A stretch of DNA of 48,906 nt from Acidimicrobiia bacterium (GTDB lineage Bacteria > Actinomycetota > Acidimicrobiia > Spongiisociales > Spongiisociaceae): contig WTGI01000054.1 of NCBI GenBank assembly GCA_011523635.1, positions 1 to 48,906 of the forward strand, in the 5' to 3' direction. Under the pieces are notes generated by a model. It saw only the letters and a list, made by a program, of their open reading frames with translations, was not told the DNA's origin and searched no databases. Shown here one piece after another: positions 46,825 to 48,906 of this stretch. Position 1 is the stretch's first letter, and every line of letters begins with the position of its first letter. The position numbers and the translations under genes are program-made.

Positions 46825-46852
46825 CCATCCCCGTCCTTTTCAGCATGCTCCT
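46825..46852 (-). repeat. 28-bp copy of the adk-map repeat end
   Basis: The reverse complement reads AGGAGCATGCTGAAAAGGAC followed by GGGGATGG, differing from 25570-25597 at one base in 28. A shorter match, GCTGAAAAGGACG, occurs near 35598. No second inverted arm is seen here, so this may be a solitary end or a short dispersed motif. Confidence 0.75.
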
Positions 46853-46896
46853 AAAGACGACCGGCCTGCCGGACGGCCGCCGCTCCCGGTGACCGG

Positions 46897-48171
46897 ATGA
46901 CCGACACCTACCAACTGATCCTGTGGGCCATATTCTCCCTGTGTCTCCTGGCGTCCGGGTTCCTGTCGGGCAGCGAGACGGCGCTGACAGCCGTGGCGCG
47001 GGAGCGCGTCCAGCAGCTGGCGGCCACGGGCAGGCGGGGGAGGCGGCTGGAAGGACTGGTCGACGACCTGGAAGGCTCGATCGGCACCATCCTCGTGGCC
47101 AACAACTTCGTCAACATCCTGGCGACTTCGGTGGCCACCGCGCTGGCGTTCCAGCTGGTGGGCGAGACATGGGGCACGATCCTGTCGACTGTGGTGGTGA
47201 CCATCCTGGTGCTGGTGATCGGGGAGGTGACTCCCAAGACGCTGGCGGCGCGCTTCCCGGAGCGGTACGGGATGACGGTGGCGGTGGCGGTGTGGGCCCT
47301 AGCGGTCGCGCTCAGGCCGATCGCCGGGGTGTTCATCGGCCTCGGCCAGGGAATCCTCCGGTTACTCCGCCTTCCTGCCCGAAACGATGTGGGCGTCACG
47401 CCGGCCGACGTGCGGGCGCTGGCCGTGCTCGGGGAGCGCGGCGGCGAGATCGAGCCGGGCGAGCGGGAGATCATCGAGCGGCTGTTCGAGAAGGCCGACC
47501 AGCCGGTCCGCGACGTGATGACGCCGCGGGTCGACATCGTGTCGCTGACGCTACCGGTCACCTCATCCGACGTTCGGGAAGCGGTGGCCAGGACGGCCCA
47601 CTCCCGCTTTCCGGTGGTCAGCGGGGAAGGGAATCCGGACTCCATCCGGGGGATCCTCTACGCCAAGGACGTGCTGAGCCATAACGAGGAGTTGGACAAC
47701 TACCGGATCTCGCTCCTGCTCAGGACCCCCTACTACGCGCCGGAGAGCGCCTCGGTGATGCGGGTGTTGGAGGATCTGCGTGTCCGGCGCATCGGGTTCG
47801 CCATCGTCACCGATGAGTACGGAGGGGTGGACGGGCTGGTGACGATCAAGGACCTGGTCGGGGAGCTGGTGGGCGAACTCCAGGATGAGTACGACCCGCG
47901 GGTGCCCACGATCCTGCCGATCGGGCGGCAGGTATGGCTGGCGGATGGCCGGACCCCGATAGACGAGCTGGCGGAGGCAACCGGCGCAGAGGTCGAGGAC
48001 GGGCCCTACTCCACCGTGGCCGGGCTGTTCCTGAGCCTGTTCGGGAACATCCCGGCAGAGGGTGACAGCATCGGCCACGAGGGATTCCGGCTGACGGTGC
48101 TGACCATGGACCGGCGCCGCGTCTCGAGAATCAGGGTGGACGCCACCGAGAGGGCACGCCCTCCTGCGTAG
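46897..48171 (+). CDS. CNNM/CorC-type membrane protein (DUF21-CBS-CorC_HlyC)
   Basis: 424 residues. DUF21 membrane domain with about four helices ([60 protein letters not shown]), two CBS motifs ([15 protein letters not shown] and [11 protein letters not shown], then [20 protein letters not shown]) and a C-terminal CorC_HlyC FAD-like domain. The family is linked to magnesium and cobalt efflux or resistance. The ATG follows CCGGATG; the ribosome site is weak. Confidence 0.93.
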   Translation: MTDTYQLILWAIFSLCLLASGFLSGSETALTAVARERVQQLAATGRRGRRLEGLVDDLEGSIGTILVANNFVNILATSVATALAFQLVGETWGTILSTVVVTILVLVIGEVTPKTLAARFPERYGMTVAVAVWALAVALRPIAGVFIGLGQGILRLLRLPARNDVGVTPADVRALAVLGERGGEIEPGEREIIERLFEKADQPVRDVMTPRVDIVSLTLPVTSSDVREAVARTAHSRFPVVSGEGNPDSIRGILYAKDVLSHNEELDNYRISLLLRTPYYAPESASVMRVLEDLRVRRIGFAIVTDEYGGVDGLVTIKDLVGELVGELQDEYDPRVPTILPIGRQVWLADGRTPIDELAEATGAEVEDGPYSTVAGLFLSLFGNIPAEGDSIGHEGFRLTVLTMDRRRVSRIRVDATERARPPA

Positions 48172-48201
48172 GCGGGGGACCGGGTATGCTTGTCGCACAC
48201 A

Positions 48202-48278
<77 letters not shown>

Positions 48279-48519
48279 GTCGATCTCAGCCGCTCAACCC
48301 TCGGCGTCCAGCGGGCCGTAGACAGCTCCGAAGACATGTGGCGTCTCGTACAGCCCCGAACCGGCTCCCCGTGACCCGGCTTAGTAAAGTTTCGGGGGAT
48401 TCCTTTACTAACGCCGGGCTCTTGTAAAGCGGCCTCTACTCCGCGCTCCGATTACGGAAGGTTCACCCGGACTGCTGTCAGGAACAGGTCGGCTAGCGCC
48501 GCCTGTTGCCAGGCCCGTG

Positions 48520-48906
48520 CTACCCGACAGGTTCGGGCGGCAGCTTGGACGCGGCCGCGTACTCGAACGCGGCGAGGGCGCTTGACACATGGCCGATCTC
48601 TCGCGCCGCGATCGTGGCTGCCTCTTCGCTGATCGGACGAGCATCGGGGGCCTTGACGTGGACCTCTGCCACCCGCTCCAGCAGCAGGAACCATCCGATC
48701 GCCTCCTCGACCGAGCCGCCCACGGTGACCGGACCGTGATTGCGCAACAGCACCGCTTTGGCCTCACCCAGCGTGGCGGCGATCTTCTTGCCGGTGTCGA
48801 AGTCCGAGACCTGGACCTCCTCGCCTTCGTACACCTCGTGGTCGTCCAGGAAGGCGGTGGCCTCCTGGCAGATCATCCGGAAGGGCTCCACGTTGGCCGC
48901 CCAGGG
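48520..48906 (-). CDS. Class II aldolase/adducin-family protein, C-terminal part
   Basis: The gene runs off the window edge; 128 codons of its 3' part are visible. VLLRNHGPVTVGGSVEEAI is the characteristic class II aldolase segment carrying a His metal ligand, followed by AIGWFLLLERVAEVHVKA. The N-terminal metal-binding part lies outside. Related enzymes are fuculose- or ribulose-phosphate aldolases and epimerases; the substrate is unknown. Confidence 0.85.
   Translation of the reverse strand, partial: PWAANVEPFRMICQEATAFLDDHEVYEGEEVQVSDFDTGKKIAATLGEAKAVLLRNHGPVTVGGSVEEAIGWFLLLERVAEVHVKAPDARPISEEAATIAAREIGHVSSALAAFEYAAASKLPPEPVG

Overview
The window looks like a chromosomal segment of a high-GC actinomycete. 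A WhiB-type regulator (44569-44814, minus), strong G/C third-position bias, frequent GTG/TTG starts and SLH-type secreted proteins point to Actinomycetota, possibly class Acidimicrobiia. The class is an inference; no 16S gene is present.

Layout. (1) 1-6500 is an accessory, partly decayed region. It holds a secreted-protein-like frame, a repeat-rich non-coding stretch with many copies of a GGGACA-NN-TGTCCC palindrome and a 32-bp direct repeat, an AlpA-like regulator, a secreted SLH-redoxin gene interrupted by one in-frame TGA, a phosphomannomutase pseudogene and a P4-type tyrosine integrase. (2) 6667-9410 has an old-yellow-enzyme-family oxidoreductase, a HpcH/HpaI aldolase, tRNA-Ser(GCT) and tRNA-Arg(ACG). 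(3) 9438-29570 is the fused str-S10-spc-alpha ribosomal supercluster: rpsL-rpsG-fusA-tuf-rpsJ-rplC-D-W-B-rpsS-rplV-rpsC-rplP-rpmC-rpsQ-rplN-X-E-rpsN-rpsH-rplF-R-rpsE-rpmD-rplO-secY-adk-map-rpmJ-rpsM-K-D-rpoA-rplQ, with a near-consensus promoter in front. infA is missing from its usual place between map and rpmJ. (4) 29865-41127 is housekeeping: two converging AlkA-type glycosylases, 6-phosphogluconolactonase, an alpha/beta hydrolase, RpiB, a VapBC toxin-antitoxin pair, a NifU-like scaffold, MeaB, an enoyl-CoA hydratase, and a coupled minus-strand group FxsA / metallo-beta-lactamase-fold hydrolase / M23 peptidase / SRPBCC protein. (5) 41265-44392 is selA-selB, the selenocysteine synthase and selenocysteine elongation factor. 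(6) 44392-48906 has a small inverted-repeat element, WhiB, an NfeD-like membrane protein, a lone receiver domain, a CorC/CNNM-type protein, tRNA-Pro(CGG) and a class II aldolase cut by the window end.

Main result. The redoxin frame at 2058-3200 (minus) has one TGA, at 2400-2402. It falls exactly where the first cysteine of a TlpA-like W-x-x-x-C-P-x-C active site belongs, and the thioredoxin fold continues in the same frame for 113 more codons. A hairpin with a G-initiated apical loop lies directly downstream, as expected of a bacterial SECIS. Because selA and selB are in the same window, the simplest reading is a secreted selenoprotein with a U-P-T-C redox centre fused to three SLH repeats, rather than a pseudogene. 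selC and selD are not in the window. An ordinary nonsense mutation or a sequencing error cannot be excluded from sequence alone.

Other signals are a tuf gene with codon usage very unlike its neighbours, a 102-bp inverted-repeat element between adk and map with a 28-bp relative near 46.8 kb, and a 164-bp palindromic element directly after selB.
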